64,000 nt of DNA from Mortierella sp. BCC40632 (lineage: Eukaryota; Mortierellomycota; Mortierellomycetes; Mortierellales; Mortierellaceae): positions 400,001-464,000 of the forward strand of contig WAEK01000004.1 in the NCBI GenBank assembly GCA_011634665.1. The letters run 5' to 3'. The translations under genes and the position numbers were made by a program. The notes below the pieces were generated by a model. The model was not told the origin of the DNA and made no database searches. It saw only the letters and a list, made by a program, of their open reading frames with translations. Below are positions 1 to 12,221 of this stretch, one piece after another; the stretch's first letter is position 1; each line of letters starts with the position of its first letter.

Positions 1-931
1 TACTGCGGTGTGTACGGAAACGAAATGACATAAAAAGCCGAGGGTCGAGATCCAGTTCTGACATGACTCTGCTTTCTTGCTTTCACGCTTGCTGGTTCAT
101 AGATGTTGAGCACTCCGAGCTAAGAGTCGACGCTCCAGAGTTCCATCCCAAGACTACAAGTGCTTAGAATGCGATCCAGTGAAGGAAAAGAAAGAATCCA
201 TGATATTTCTGTACATAAGGCATAGTAGGGAATATTGAATAAAGATCCGGGCTACTTTTAGTCAACTCCTCAGCACAAGCGCATGGTCGGCTATAGACTT
301 GTTCGTATCAACAGAACACAGAACAGAAGCATGCAGAAAGGTAGAGAGCGCGTTCAAATTGTGGCTTTTCAGAGTCACTCATAAAAGAATCTCCTATTCG
401 AAATTCCATTCACCCTCTTTCTCAACAGGTGCGGCCAAACTCGATTTCGTATGGGTGACTGTTTGAAGTCGGAGAGGAAAGAGGCCTCAGGGATGTCTGT
501 GTTAGGCACGATGGATCGGATACAAGCACCGGGAACTCACCCATCCATCGATCAACCCATCAACCCATCGACTACAAAAAAACTATCATCGCCATGCGGC
601 CCCTGGTCAGACCATCTTCCCGTGGAGGGAATTGTCGAGAGTGCTCGAGATTTCGGCCTAGATGGAGATTTTTCCTTGTTCAGTAAACTGGAATGGATGC
701 CTGATCAGACAGACAATCAGAGAAGAGACGGACATGAACGAATGACAGTTTAATCAGCCTCGCTATAGAGCCTGAGATGGAGCTGACCATCAGGACCCAG
801 GAATGCCACTTTCGTTTTACCTACTCCATCCCACGACACATCAATTACTCACCAGAGATCCCATTTCCTAACCGTCGCTTTTCTTTCCTGCCCTTTTTCT
901 CTCTCTGGACAACCAAAGCAGATAATTCAGC
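1..931. other. 5' intergenic region, no gene seen
   Basis: I see no supportable gene here. Open frames around 451-1022 have no recognisable domain and no splice continuity. The last 100 bases before 932 are pyrimidine-rich and are probably the leader of the eS10 gene. Confidence 0.5.
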
Positions 932-2227
932 ATGCTTATCCCCAAGCAGAACCGCAAGCTTATCTACGAGGCCCTCTTCAAGGGTGCGTAAACTGCAGGA
1001 GATGCCTCCATGTCTTTGCTAGCTTCAAACGTTTACATGAAAGGACAATACCAAAGGATCAGGATCGCTAACAACTCATCTCGTACCTCTCTTCCCCCTT
1101 TCCTACCTACCTCTTTTCTATCAATGGCGACATCACTTTCATTTCGACTCAATCGGCAACTCTGGATGATGAACCGGGCGCTCGACTTATTTTTTTTTTC
1201 AAACTCGTCTAATGTGAACTCGCTGGAACCCTCTCGACTATACCCATCGGCAAACGCAATGACATCTCTGGACTTGATGACAACCTGGTTCATTATTTAC
1301 AGATGGCGTCTTGGTCGCCAAGAAGGACTTCAACGCTGCCAAGCACGATGAGATTGATGTCCCCAACCTTCAGGTCATCAAGGCTCTCCAGTCCTTGGAC
1401 TCGAAGCAGTTTGTCAAGACCCAGTTCTCGTGGCAATACTACTACTACACCTTGACTGACGAGGGTATTGCTTACTTGCGCGAGTACCTCCACTTGCCCG
1501 CTGAGATCTTCCCCGCCACCTTCAAGAAGACTGCTCGCCCTGCTGCTCCCCGCCGTGCTGGTAATGCCATTCGTCCTTCCTTTCTCGTCCCTTTTCTCTC
1601 ACAACCTCAGAGCGGTCAAGGACCGACCGACATTTGTCCATACCAGCCAAACGACAACTCAATGATCGATTACAGTGAGGCGTCATTTTTTGGACATTTT
1701 ACCTTGTCTGATCGTCACCAGTACTATGGGAACAAGTCCAATGAGGCCAATAGTATAGGGAGATGCAATGGAGCATGGGTCTCACTTAGCAGGAACTTCC
1801 AACAGTTGGGGCGATTGATCAATTTAAGATATCTTGTCGAAGGCGTGGAGACAACCCGACATTCATCAGAAAAAAAAATCACGTACAGCGGACCTCTCAA
1901 CTTCCGAAAATTGGTTGATAAAAAGTCAGCGACACAAATCGTCAGCCGTCGAGAAACCTACCACTGGACATTATCTTATCCCCTATCCTCTCTCTCCTCT
2001 CCTCCTCCCTACCCTCGTTACCAAAACATAATGTTTCTAACGTTCTGTCTCTTCTCTTTTGAACTATCTTTTTTTTCAATCTAATAGAGCGCCCCGAGGG
2101 TGCTTACCGCCCCCGTGGTGACCGCATGGACTACCGCCGTCGTGATGACGAGAAGGAGGGTGCCTCTGGCGACTACAAGCCCGAGTTCCGCTCTGGTTTG
2201 GGCCGTGGCCGCCCTGCTCAGCAATAA
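932..2227 (+). CDS. RPS10: 40S ribosomal protein eS10
   Basis: Three exons, 932-983, 1303-1560 and 2088-2227, join to a 149-residue protein. It begins [17 protein letters not shown], is followed across the first junction by [11 protein letters not shown], and ends in an Arg/Gly-rich tail with a terminal GRGRPAQQ. This is the usual eS10 layout: an N-terminal winged-helix S10/plectin domain of about 95 residues plus a basic RG-rich tail. The protein belongs to the head of the small ribosomal subunit in the cytosol. Both introns are GT-AG and phase 1. The first begins after codon 17, and the second (527 nt) carries an unrelated open stretch. The start is set by close similarity of the first 17 residues to the conserved family N-terminus. 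A CT-rich leader precedes the ATG, as in many fungal ribosomal protein genes. Identity is secure from the sequence pattern. Confidence 0.95.
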
Positions 2228-4594
2228 GCAAAGAAGCCCAACAAATAAAGCAAGAAGAGAAACTGGCAGGGACGAGAAAGCTTTGCTCTCCTGGAGATTC
2301 TTTAAAACATTATTTCTTTCTTTGACCACTTCATTCTATTATTATTATTTCTAAACCGAATCGATCATGTCTACTTTTTTTTTTCACCCTCTTGCAAAAG
2401 CATTTGGTGTTGTGTATTCTATCCTCTCTTGAAGGAAAAAAAAAAGAAATAAGCAATGGTCACAGAATCACGGCATTGGTGACAGTAGTGAAGTTGAGGA
2501 CGTAACGTATTCTTTTTTCTTTTTTAGATTAGTTTTGACCGCAGGTTTATCCAGAGTAGGCAGATGGCCAAGTCCTCGCTAGAGGATGCATTCAACGAGG
2601 AGTGTGGATTAGAAAAGGGGTCTAGACTTGGAACAACAAGAGAACATTTATTCTAAACTAGGACAACGCAACCAAACACTAGGCCAGGAATGATGTTATG
2701 GGTATTCTTGCAAACATTGCAGGATTTCGTTTTGTTTTTGTTTTTTGTTTTTTGAGACTCTGTTTTAGGGCCCTGCCTGCATGGATGAAGGATAACGGTA
2801 ACCAACGAGGATGTCCGTTTGGACAATGCCTGCCAACAACAACCACAACAGGGAGCGGGCATTTTTGACTGCCAGGGTCAAACCCGTCGACCCTACATGT
2901 TCACTTCAGGAGAGAGGACAGGGTCACAGAGTCCTCAGACCAGGGATAAGGGACTCAAGGAAACAAAGGGTGAGAATGGCCTTTTTTTTTTTTTTTTCGA
3001 AGCTCGATGCTGCATGGATAGGCACTCTCGCGCGAACTCTTGCTTTTCTCCCTCCCTCTCACCTTCCACCCCTCCACCCCTTCCTTTTCTCTCTCTGCTC
3101 TTGGACTACAGCTTGTAGGTAACTTTGGACTGGGATGTAGGGGCTGTGGGCAGGAGAGGTAGCGTTCCGACTAGAAAGGACAAAAAAAACGCAATACACT
3201 TCCAACGTCGTCAAGTGCAAACGTGAGCAAACAGTAGGTGTTAGACCTAGATAGACATCCACCACTTGTTCGTCCGAAGGCCCCGCCTACCCCTGGCAAT
3301 GGTGTGTGCACTTGGGCTATTGTCTGCACCAAATCTCGCGAATGACACCATGAGCGACAATCCAGCCCTTTCGCCAGCGCGCTTCCCTTCTCCTTGAACA
3401 TTGGGTTTGTTCACTCTTTTCCTTCCAACCCCCCTCCCCATCCACCCCCTCTCCTCCTTGCCTCCATCCTCTGAGCCGCTTCGTTTGGTTCCAGTGTACT
3501 TGCCATGGACAGCTCAGCACCATTATCCTCACCACTCATCACCAGTATTAGCATAGCAAGTGCTGCCCAACTGGTACTATGTTACAGGAGTAGTCATTGC
3601 AATAGGACCGGATCCCATGCCAAATGTTCAATAGCGCGTTATCCATCTCGAGAGTCGAACAGGGCTATCCTGAGCCTTACAGACTCCTGGACAGCTATTT
3701 GCTACATCTCTGGCTACCATCCTCATCCTTCACTCTCCTGGACAAAAGGTGAACAGCAGCCTTTCTTGCACCCCCTCACTTCCCCTTTAGCTTCCTGTTT
3801 GTCTTGACCATCTCTCTCTCTCTCTCTCTCTCTCTCTTCAATGCAAAGAAGTCACTCGATTAACCAAGAGAAGAGAAAGGGGAGGCAAAAAGCATTCTGT
3901 CTCCTTCGTAAGGTTATGGAGCCCCAGCTCTTCCCGCGCGTCCCCTTTAGCCCCCTCCCCTTCCTTACAGCGGACGCGAGCTTCACTTCTGTCGACTGGG
4001 GCGTGCTTTGACTTGGGAGAGTCTACTAGGTGACTCTCATCACAAAGGGATCCATGTATACCCCAGAGACGAGCACACGCTCGCAGATGCCTCGCAGCGA
4101 TTTGGGCATCTTTCTTCAAAGTCATTTTGGTCAACAACCGTCTCCTGTCCCCCAGCTGCCATGCATCACTCCTCTCTTCTCTTTCTTCAGACTGGATCTT
4201 TACGATAAAGATACCCCTCCTCCAGATTCAATCTTTTGCTATCTTTGTCTCTCCTTCAAGGTCCTAACCCTCTCTCGGTATTTCTGGCTGTCTGCAAGGT
4301 CCCTTGGGCATCAATCCTCCGGCCTCTTTTCCCCTCTATATAGACCGCCTTCCGATTTCTCCTGGCTTCTTTTTCTCTTCCTTTCTTTCTCTTCATCTCG
4401 ACATCACTCCACCTAGCCAGAAGGAACCAATAGACTTGGTCACCTCATCTAATAGTAGTAGCACTAATAATCTAATAGCGTCGACAAAACAGCGATCACC
4501 AACACACGAACAGAGCGACAAACTAAACAATTCCTTACACACACACAAGGAACACGCATACCCCCTATACAAACATTCACTTACAACATATAAG
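2228..4594. other. intergenic region with low-complexity tracts
   Basis: No gene is supported. The first part is the eS10 3' region. A T tract lies near 2983-2998 and a (TC)n microsatellite at 3811-3836. The last 260 bases form the promoter and leader of the next gene. Reading frames here are short and lack known motifs. Confidence 0.5.
4336..4343 (+). promoter_or_regulatory. TATA-like element upstream of the GPI-type protein gene
   Basis: The sequence ctatatag lies about 250 bases before the ATG at 4595, after a long pyrimidine-rich stretch. Position and sequence fit a TATA box, but no transcript data are available. Confidence 0.4.
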
Positions 4595-5568
4595 ATGCGT
4601 TCGTTCATTCTCTTGGCAACAGTGTCGATGATGCTGCTGGTCAGCTGGGTAGCCATGGCAGCCGTTCCAGTACTACAACAACCTAAGGTCAAAGCCGTTG
4701 CTGACCCGACCGCTGCAGACAATAAAGCCGTCAGCACGGAACCAGCTCCTGCAGCTGTTGCGGACCCCGCTTCTATAGCAGACCCTGCAAAGGCTGCAGC
4801 AGCAGAAACAGCAGAAACAGCAGCAGCAGCAGATCCGGCTTCTGTGCCCGCTCCCGCTTCCGCCCCTGCGACTAATCCAGTACCTGTGGCTCCTCAGGCG
4901 CCCGTTCCCGCTCCCGCTCCTGCAGTCGATCCAGCACCTGTGGTCCCTCAGGCCCCCGTACCCGAGGAACCCAATGCGGCTGTTGTTCCTGTAGCGCCCG
5001 AGCCCGCTCTGGGTGACCCTGGTGACCCTAATGCCCCTCCACCTCAGCCAGGTAAGAGCAAGAAATAATAGAAAGAAAAAAGAATACCATTTTATTCCCC
5101 CCAAAAGGACGAATGGCTCTTTAGCCCTGCTTCTTTCTCCAAGCTCCAAGAATGCTCCGAAAGCTTACTCTTATATTTCACCCTGCGGTTCTCTAATTCT
5201 CTATTCTCCCTCCACGCCTCTTTCTTTCTTCGCCTCCTTTCACCTGCACAATAGCTGGTCCAAGGACGCCTCAGGAGGATACGGCTGACTCTGTCATCAA
5301 TTGTATGACCAGTTGTGCTGATGCCGCATCGGATTGTCGCAAGAAATGTATTGTCGATGGATATAACATCCCCGCCACCGTTCCCTCAACCACCGTTTCC
5401 AGTTCTGCCAGTGTGACTCAGACAAGCTCGGTCAGCTCAAGTACGCCTTCGGGTTCAAGCACACCCAAGGCTGGGGGTAGTTCTGGAAGCCTTGCGACGC
5501 TTTGTTCTCAGGGAGGCATTGCGGCGATGGCTATCCTGGCCACAGCCACCTTCTTTGTCAGCCTGTGA
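4595..5568 (+). CDS. secreted, probably GPI-anchored Ala/Pro- and Ser/Thr-rich cell-surface protein
   Basis: Exons 4595-5051 and 5255-5568 (GT-AG, phase 1) give 256 residues. Residues 1-23 form a signal peptide (MRSFILLATVSMMLLVSWVA) with a likely cut after AMA. Next comes a long Ala/Pro/Val/Asp-rich segment with repeated PVAPQAPVPAP-like units. After the intron there is a four-Cys motif, CMTSCADAASDCRKKC (spacing C-x3-C-x6-C-x3-C), then a Ser/Thr-rich stalk and a C-terminal hydrophobic tail (GGIAAMAILATATFFVSL). Signal peptide, S/T stalk and hydrophobic end are the classic layout of a GPI-anchored wall or plasma-membrane protein. The specific function is unknown. The paired C-x3-C motifs resemble helical-hairpin cysteine patterns. 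A TATA-like element lies 250 bases upstream. Confidence 0.82.
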
Positions 5569-7350
5569 TCTCCCCAAAACCTGGACGAACAAAAAACAAG
5601 AAACAGATTTAGGGGGAGGCAAGAACAATAGAGAGAGAGGACAAAGGAGAGGAGTGGGGAGTGGGGTGGAGGAGGAGGTAGAAGGTTTGTTCCTGATATT
5701 CTGCTTGTTCAGGTACCAGTTGACTAAAAGTGCCCAATTCTACGTGTGCCTGGGCGGAACAAATTAAGCCATTGTGCCGTTGATTCAGTAAAAAAGAAAA
5801 AACAAAAGAATTCAAAGAACAGAGGAGAAGGCATGGGGCGTTGACAAAGTTCCTTTTTTTACTCCTCCACAGCAGTCCCGCGCGGTACAGCAGCTGGCCT
5901 TATCCTTCTTCTCCCCCACAGCACAGACCTCGAATTGTAGGCCCAATTGGTCGCCTGCTCTTCTGTTCTTTTCATTGTTTCAACCGCGATCTGACATGGT
6001 TGCACACGGTATCTCTCCCTCGATGTGCCCGATGGGTGTATGTGGTTGTGTATGTGAATGAAAACCTTGTGTGTTTGTGCTCCATCAACGAGGCCGTTTG
6101 TTATCAAAAGAGCCGCTCTCTTGTGTTTGTCTTCCAGCCCCATACAACGAAGCGCCCTTCCCGGCCTCTCTTCATTCTCTCGCTCTAGTGGGTCATGTGT
6201 AGCCTGACCCGCAGTTGGGTGCGGTGCAGAGTAGTCCCGCTTCGAAGCTGGAAGGTTGGGAACCTCAGTCTCATTGCTATGTGAACATACCCAATCGGCG
6301 ACCCCTGTCCATCGCACCAAAGGCGGGCACCGCTTGGTTCAGAAACCGTTTCTCCTCTCAATGACGGTCGGCGCTAGCGACCTGACCGATCCGATCATAC
6401 CTTAAAGAAGCTAAAAGGGCAGCCAATGTCTGAAGAGTATGGGTTGGACGAAAAAGGCCATAACTCCCCCCAACGTCAACGACAATCATCAATATCCATG
6501 ACATTCCCCACAACTCAACAGAAAAATGATAATAAAAAGGTACACAGAGTCCACGAACCGGGTATGTTGTTTGTACCGTTTCCTGACCGGAAAGATAGAC
6601 AGGATGGAAGATGGTCGCTGCAGGCGATCGAACAGTTTTCCGCACCAATGTGCATGCGGATGGTCCAGATTAGAACCGCGGAATAAGTGGACGAATGGCT
6701 CTTTCTTTTGGGAGGAGAGGAGAGGGGGAGGATGGGGATGTTGTTACCTTCCAAGCTGTGGATATTTGCAAGGCAAATGTGAGAAATAGAGGAGGGGAGA
6801 GCCTTCCGGCGGAGCGGCCGCGAGGTACATGGATGTGGACGGAAACCTGCACGACTGGCTGCAGCGAACAAACGCCTTTTTCCCACTCTCCGCACCCTCG
6901 TTTTTTTTATTCACTTTCACCAAGAGATGACGACTGAGAAGAAAGGACTGGCAGGGCCCTCAGGCTGGGTTTCTTTCCTCCGGGCGTTGTTCGTCTTTCC
7001 CCTGGTGTCGATGGCTCTGTCTGTTCCTCCATTTCATCCCTCTCTGCCCCGTCGCTCTTTTTCTCCTTTCTCTCCTTTGCTCAAATCTCCTCTCTCTCTT
7101 TCTTTCTCTCTCTCTCTCTTTCTCTCCCCTCCTCTTCATCCTCCTCCTCTCACGCTCTTCTTTGCCCCATTGCCCTTTTGTCGCGCTCTCTTCCTCCTCC
7201 TTCCCCCTCCCCCCCACCCTCCACCCTGACGACGCTGGTCATCCAGATCGCTCGGACCATCCTCTCGCCCGCTCCCTCCTCCTTCATCTTTCTTTATCTA
7301 ACCCCCTCCCCCTCCCATAGCCTCAACGGCTTCTGATCCAAAAAAAAAAA
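5569..7350. other. intergenic region
   Basis: No gene is supported. The interval holds the 3' region of the previous gene and a CT-rich leader (about 7040-7340) that ends in a run of A directly before the TLC-domain start codon. ORFs here are low-complexity shadows. Confidence 0.5.
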
Positions 7351-9378
7351 ATGGCGACGGCCGCCATCGTAGACTTTTTGGGGCTCGCCGACTTTCGGAT
7401 GGCACCCAAGGACTGGAGCTTTGTCGAAAACCCCTTCTGGACGACATTCCTCCTTACACTTGTCACCTTTCCCAGCCTCTTCTACTTGACCTGGTACTTG
7501 AACCCATCTTTGACTAAAAACAGACTCGGTCTCTCTTGGGTTCTCGGCTTTTACTCGGCATCACTCTTTACTATTGCCGGGATCTACGAGGTTCCACATT
7601 TACGGACGATCTTTAATTCCATGGTCGACTATCATCCGTCTTTTTCATCGTCCTCGCCCTCGGCCATCCCCGCGGCTGCCTTGTCCATGGCCGTTGCGGG
7701 AATGTGTCTGCCGGTGCTCAAGGCTGGAGTGCTCTCCGCTCCAATGGCGTCGTTGCCATCGTTTCTGACGCTCGATCCTTCAGTCAGCGCCAAGCACTAT
7801 TGTTTCTCGGACCTGGATTGGAGGGGCTGTACCTTGACCCACAATATCCCCTCTTCGTCTTCGGCAACTGCAGCGATGGCGGCGGCCACAGATATTCTTG
7901 TAGGAAAGAGCTTGATGTATTACGATTGTAGTGATAGTTTGAGTGAAATCCTGCTCCGTCAACCACCTCTGCCAGGGGTCGCCTCAGGCCTAGACACTCA
8001 ATCGGCTCGTCGCTCAGCAGCTGCAGCGCTCAACAATGGTTCATCTCGCCACCGCAACGATATTAACGACAGCAGTTCGTGGTCAGCCCCTTCTTCTCGC
8101 CACAACGCAGACAAGAACCAGCACCGGGGACAACGGGTGATTGTTTCCAGAGACCCGGACCATGAGCGACCCCTGTCCCTGCGCCATCGGCTCTTTCAAG
8201 CTCAGATGAAACGTCCCCACTTGGCTTTTTCACTTGAAAACTACCCGGAAGACAGCCGCATCGGACCCCAGATCATTGCGGCCAACTTTCAGGCATTCTT
8301 GATCATTGACTTGGTGATGGGGGCGATCTATTACCGCAAACAACTGGAGCCCTTCTCGACGGTCGTACACCACATCATCTATTATTTTATTGTCGTCCAT
8401 ATGCGCAAGGGTGACATGCTCTCCGTGTTTTGCATCTTGGGAACCCCTATCGAAGGTAAGAAACGCCGACGCATGCGGCCAACAAGACAGAACAATGAGA
8501 GAGAGAGAGAGAGAGAGAGAAAAGCAAAGAGGAAGCGTACGAATGAATGCATGCACGCAGTTCGTCGAATGCGGGACAGACAGGTTGCAGCAATGAGCTG
8601 CACCATCTGGAGACGAACAACGAAAGAAAAAAACCCAGACTAACAAGTGTTACGGCTCTCACTCTGACTCTATTTTGTGCTCCTGTCTTATTGTCTCAAA
8701 TTTGCGGGATTGCGGCTCCTTTCTCATAACAACCACCACCACCACCATCATCTCACTATGCATCTGAAATATCCCGTCACTCTTGGTCCATGGTAACCGT
8801 TTTTGTGGCTGCTGTTGCTATTGTTTTATTTTTTTTTTTTTTTTACTGTTACTGTAGCTTCAAGCATATTTTTGGCTTTTGGCCGCATGTTCCCGCATCG
8901 GCGCACACCTACCGTCGAGCGACTCTACCTCTTTTGTTTCCTGGCAACCCGTCTCGGCTATGTGTCATTGCTCTGGCATGAAGTCTTCTTCAACTACCCA
9001 GACAAGTCAGTCGCATTCCTGTACACGATCACTCTGTCGCTTCACTTTTACTGGTTTGCCATGTATCTCCAAACCCAGAAGCGGTACAGAGCCAAGCAGC
9101 GCCGTGCTCAGCTCTTGGCCAAATCTCTGCGTGAGGATCTGGATGTGACTTCACAGTGCCATGGTCAGGATCAGGGCAAAGTGACCCACATGGCCTCAGA
9201 GCTGTCATTAGAGTTGAAAGAGACTCAGAATCGGATGCATAATGGTGCTGGTTCCGAGAACCAACTCTCCCCTGCTGATATGAACCAAGACTCACTCGAG
9301 CAATTGATACAAGATCAGCAATGGCCTTCGTCTCAAAAGACCGATGCAAGGAACGACCCCAAGGCCGAAGTCATCTAA
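7351..9378 (+). CDS. TLC-domain multipass membrane protein (copy 1)
   Basis: Exons 7351-8455 and 8858-9378 (GT-AG, phase 1) encode 541 residues. A membrane span lies near residues 28-50 (TTFLLTLVTFPSLFYLTWYL). A Ser/Ala-rich polar insert follows to about residue 300. The TLC core comes next, with segments around FLIIDLVMGAIYY, the HH pair at residues 340-341 (VVHHIIYYFIVV) and GTPIE-ASSIF across the splice. Further spans follow, ending in FYWFAMYLQ and a charged tail. The arrangement fits TRAM/LAG1/CLN8 (TLC) proteins of the TMEM56/TMEM136 type, which act in ER or other internal membranes with roles linked to lipids. It is less like ceramide synthases, as no Lag motif is evident. A second TLC gene lies 2.8 kb downstream on the same strand with its intron at the same place. 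Substrate is unknown. Confidence 0.8.
8497..8520. repeat. (GA)n microsatellite in TLC copy 1 intron
   Basis: An uninterrupted GA dinucleotide run sits inside the intron at 8456-8857. Confidence 0.9.
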
Positions 9379-12221
9379 AGAGTACTGTCCCCTCCTCTCT
9401 CTCTCTCTCTCTCTCCTCCCTCCTCCCTCTCAAGACACGCGTTTACGCAACACCATACCCAATCTTTCTTCAATTCAGAACTGTACATCGGCTCCCCTTG
9501 CCCTTTTCGAGTGCAAGAGGCTGAATATCGGGTCGAACAAAAAAAGAAAAAAAAAAGAAAAAAGAAAAGAAAGAAAGACAAAGAGGCCAAGCCAAAAACG
9601 TATGGGAATGCTGGCCACTTCTTGTACCATTTTCCTATTGTCTTCCTCTGAGGTGGACCCTGAACAAGTACTGAGGGGAGTCATTCCTCTTGTTTCTCTT
9701 TGTTCTCCTTGCCCCCGTTTTCTTTTCTTTCTTTCTCTCTCCCCTTCTCCCTCTCCCGTACTCCCCTCGCCTGCGCCGGCTTTTGGAGTGGTAGAAGAGG
9801 CAGGAAGCGAGAAGATACTCTTATTGTGTAGATTCTCTGCGCCTCCATCATTGCGATCTCTAGTCGAACCTGTTACCTCCTTCTCTTCCGTTTTTTCTTC
9901 TTCGTCATCGTCCTAGCTGTGCATATAGACATATAAAGACGCGTCAACTACGAGGGGCGTATTTTTTTTTTACCCCGATCTCCCTTAGCCCTCAGTCGCA
10001 GTGGCAGTTCTTCTCTTCTGAGCTGTGCCTATTGTCCCATTATCAATTTCCCTCTTTTTCTTCTACACCGCTGTTGGCTGTTTCCTCCTTTCCTCTCACC
10101 TAAGCAGATGTGGATTGTGTCGCACAATACAGAAATCGCACTCTCCACATCTTTCTCGCAATACAACGGCGATTTATTCCGCCCCTCGAGAGTGGTGGGG
10201 TAGTACCCGAACTGAATGTGGTCGCGACCACGAACTGCAAGGAGCTGTGATAGGGGAGAGGGGAGCCTGTGTGGAGTCCTGTTCAGAACTACTGTTGCAT
10301 CTACATTAGCCTGACGTCGAAGTGCCAGACAACGAGGCGAGAAATGGCCATGGGAACAAACAACGAGGGATGAGAGAGGAGTACAAGAGCCGGCATGACC
10401 GCTTGTTCCACCGCTTGGCTTTTTTTTTTTTTTTTTTTTTTTTTTTTGCACTGCCCAACATACCTCATTTTAAGTCTGTTTCGAGTCTCCATGTAGCTAC
10501 ATACTCTAGACCAAGCACGGTTGTACATAGACCGGCGGGTGGAACGGAGTGGGTAGAGTGGAGTAGGTGGAAGAGGGAGGAGAGGTGATACAGCCCGAAG
10601 AGAAATGAATAGGATGGTCCCATGGTCGAGCCATGGCCGACCGACTGCATGGCACGCGGGCCCTTTTTCCAAAACACCTCATCACAATCGCCACATGTCC
10701 TGCCTTTGTCTCTGCCTTTTTCACCCTTTCACACACGCACACACAACACACACACTTTTTTTTTTTTTTTTTTTTTTTTCTCCCTCCGTCCGTTTATCTG
10801 TCTGACGGTCGGTTGGTCTTGTTCTTTCTCTCCTTCCACACCCTTTCGTTTGTCAACGCCTCTTCTGTCTCGTTTGTGTCGACACCCAACACGTCCTAGC
10901 CCTCGCCTCTATCTATTTCTCTATCTCTCTCTTCGTTCGTTCGCTGACCGCCATCTGCCTGCCATCCAGTCGGTTCTCAGGTACAAGCACACGCGCGCGT
11001 GGCAGCCTTCTGGCTGGTTGGACGACCCTTTTTTCTTCTTTCTCTCTCTCTCTCTCTCTTTCTTGTCTTTCGCGTGAAAGTGGACAAATGGAATGACTAA
11101 ACGCACAACCACCTTCTCAAAACAGTGTTATACGAAACCATGAATTCATGGTTTCTCTCACTCTCACTCTCACACCCACACTCACACTCGCACTCACTTT
11201 CCTTGTTTCGTTGCAGTCGAATAGTCTCAATAAAATCATAAGTGAACATCGAGACCACATCTGTACAGCCGTAGTGAGCTTTTTTTCTCTTTCTTTTTCT
11301 TTTTTTTTTTTTTTTTTTTTTTAATGAGTTCTTTTGGACAGTGTAGTTGGCTCGTCCGTTTTGCAAAAAAAAAAGGCGCAATTTGTTCATCTCATCCCCC
11401 TCCTCCCTCTCTTTCTCTTGAGCAGTGAATGTTCTCTTCCATGTGTTAACAAAGTATGTTCAACCGTAGAGTGGGCTGCTTTCAATATCACATTTCACCT
11501 TCACCTTCCTTGTCCTCAAGGTCAACGAGGCGGGATAGAGCCAGTGTTTGGACCTTGTCGGGTCCGGGTCTGGATGACAAAGGCAGACAAGCAAGAAGGA
11601 GGGTGTGTGTCACGGAGGAAGAGTAGACCGAGAGGGGGAGGGGGTACAAAAAGATAAGCATTTGATGTGACATGCGGCCCTTTTTTTTTTTTTTTTTTTC
11701 TATGGCCATGCTTGGGCATATTTTTTTTTTTCTTTTGCTTTGCCCGAAACCCTGGCCTGCCCTACCATGCCTCTGCTCCACGTTGCTCGTGATCCATTCG
11801 CTCACTCGCTCAGCTCTTGTCCACTCGGCTACTGCGTTACGTTTGTCCATGCATGGCCTCACTTGTTGGACAGACAGATGGACATTGGAGGGAAAGGAGG
11901 GAGATCGCAGTACTACTAAGCCGGCCATGCGGACAATAGCCGAGAGCGTGAACGAGAGCATGAACATGCCAAGTAACACCCCAGCTGGGTGGAGGGAAAG
12001 GAGGACCCCTCCCTCCCCTCTGAACGGCTCAATGCCATTCGGCTTTATAAAGCACCTGGAGCTGGTCATGCCCCAATACCCTTTTCCTTTTCCCCGAGTC
12101 TCGCCGCCCACTTTTGCCCCACTCTCCCACCCATTTTTTTTTACTTATCCCTTCTTCTTTTCTTCGACTCCCCTTCCTTTACTCACTCCCCTCCAACTCT
12201 TGAACTCAATTATACAATCCA
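9379..12221. other. intergenic region between the two TLC genes
   Basis: No gene is supported. The interval has long T tracts at 10420-10447, 10756-10779 and 11300-11322, several CT or CA runs, and a candidate TATA box near 12043. ORFs here are low-complexity translations of these tracts. Confidence 0.5.
12043..12051 (+). promoter_or_regulatory. TATA-like element of TLC copy 2
   Basis: The sequence tttataaag lies about 170 bases upstream of the ATG at 12222. Confidence 0.4.

Noticed and set aside
3505..3807. 100-codon frame in the eS10 to GPI-protein gap
   Set aside because: No signal peptide, domain or codon pattern, and it ends in CT-rich DNA.
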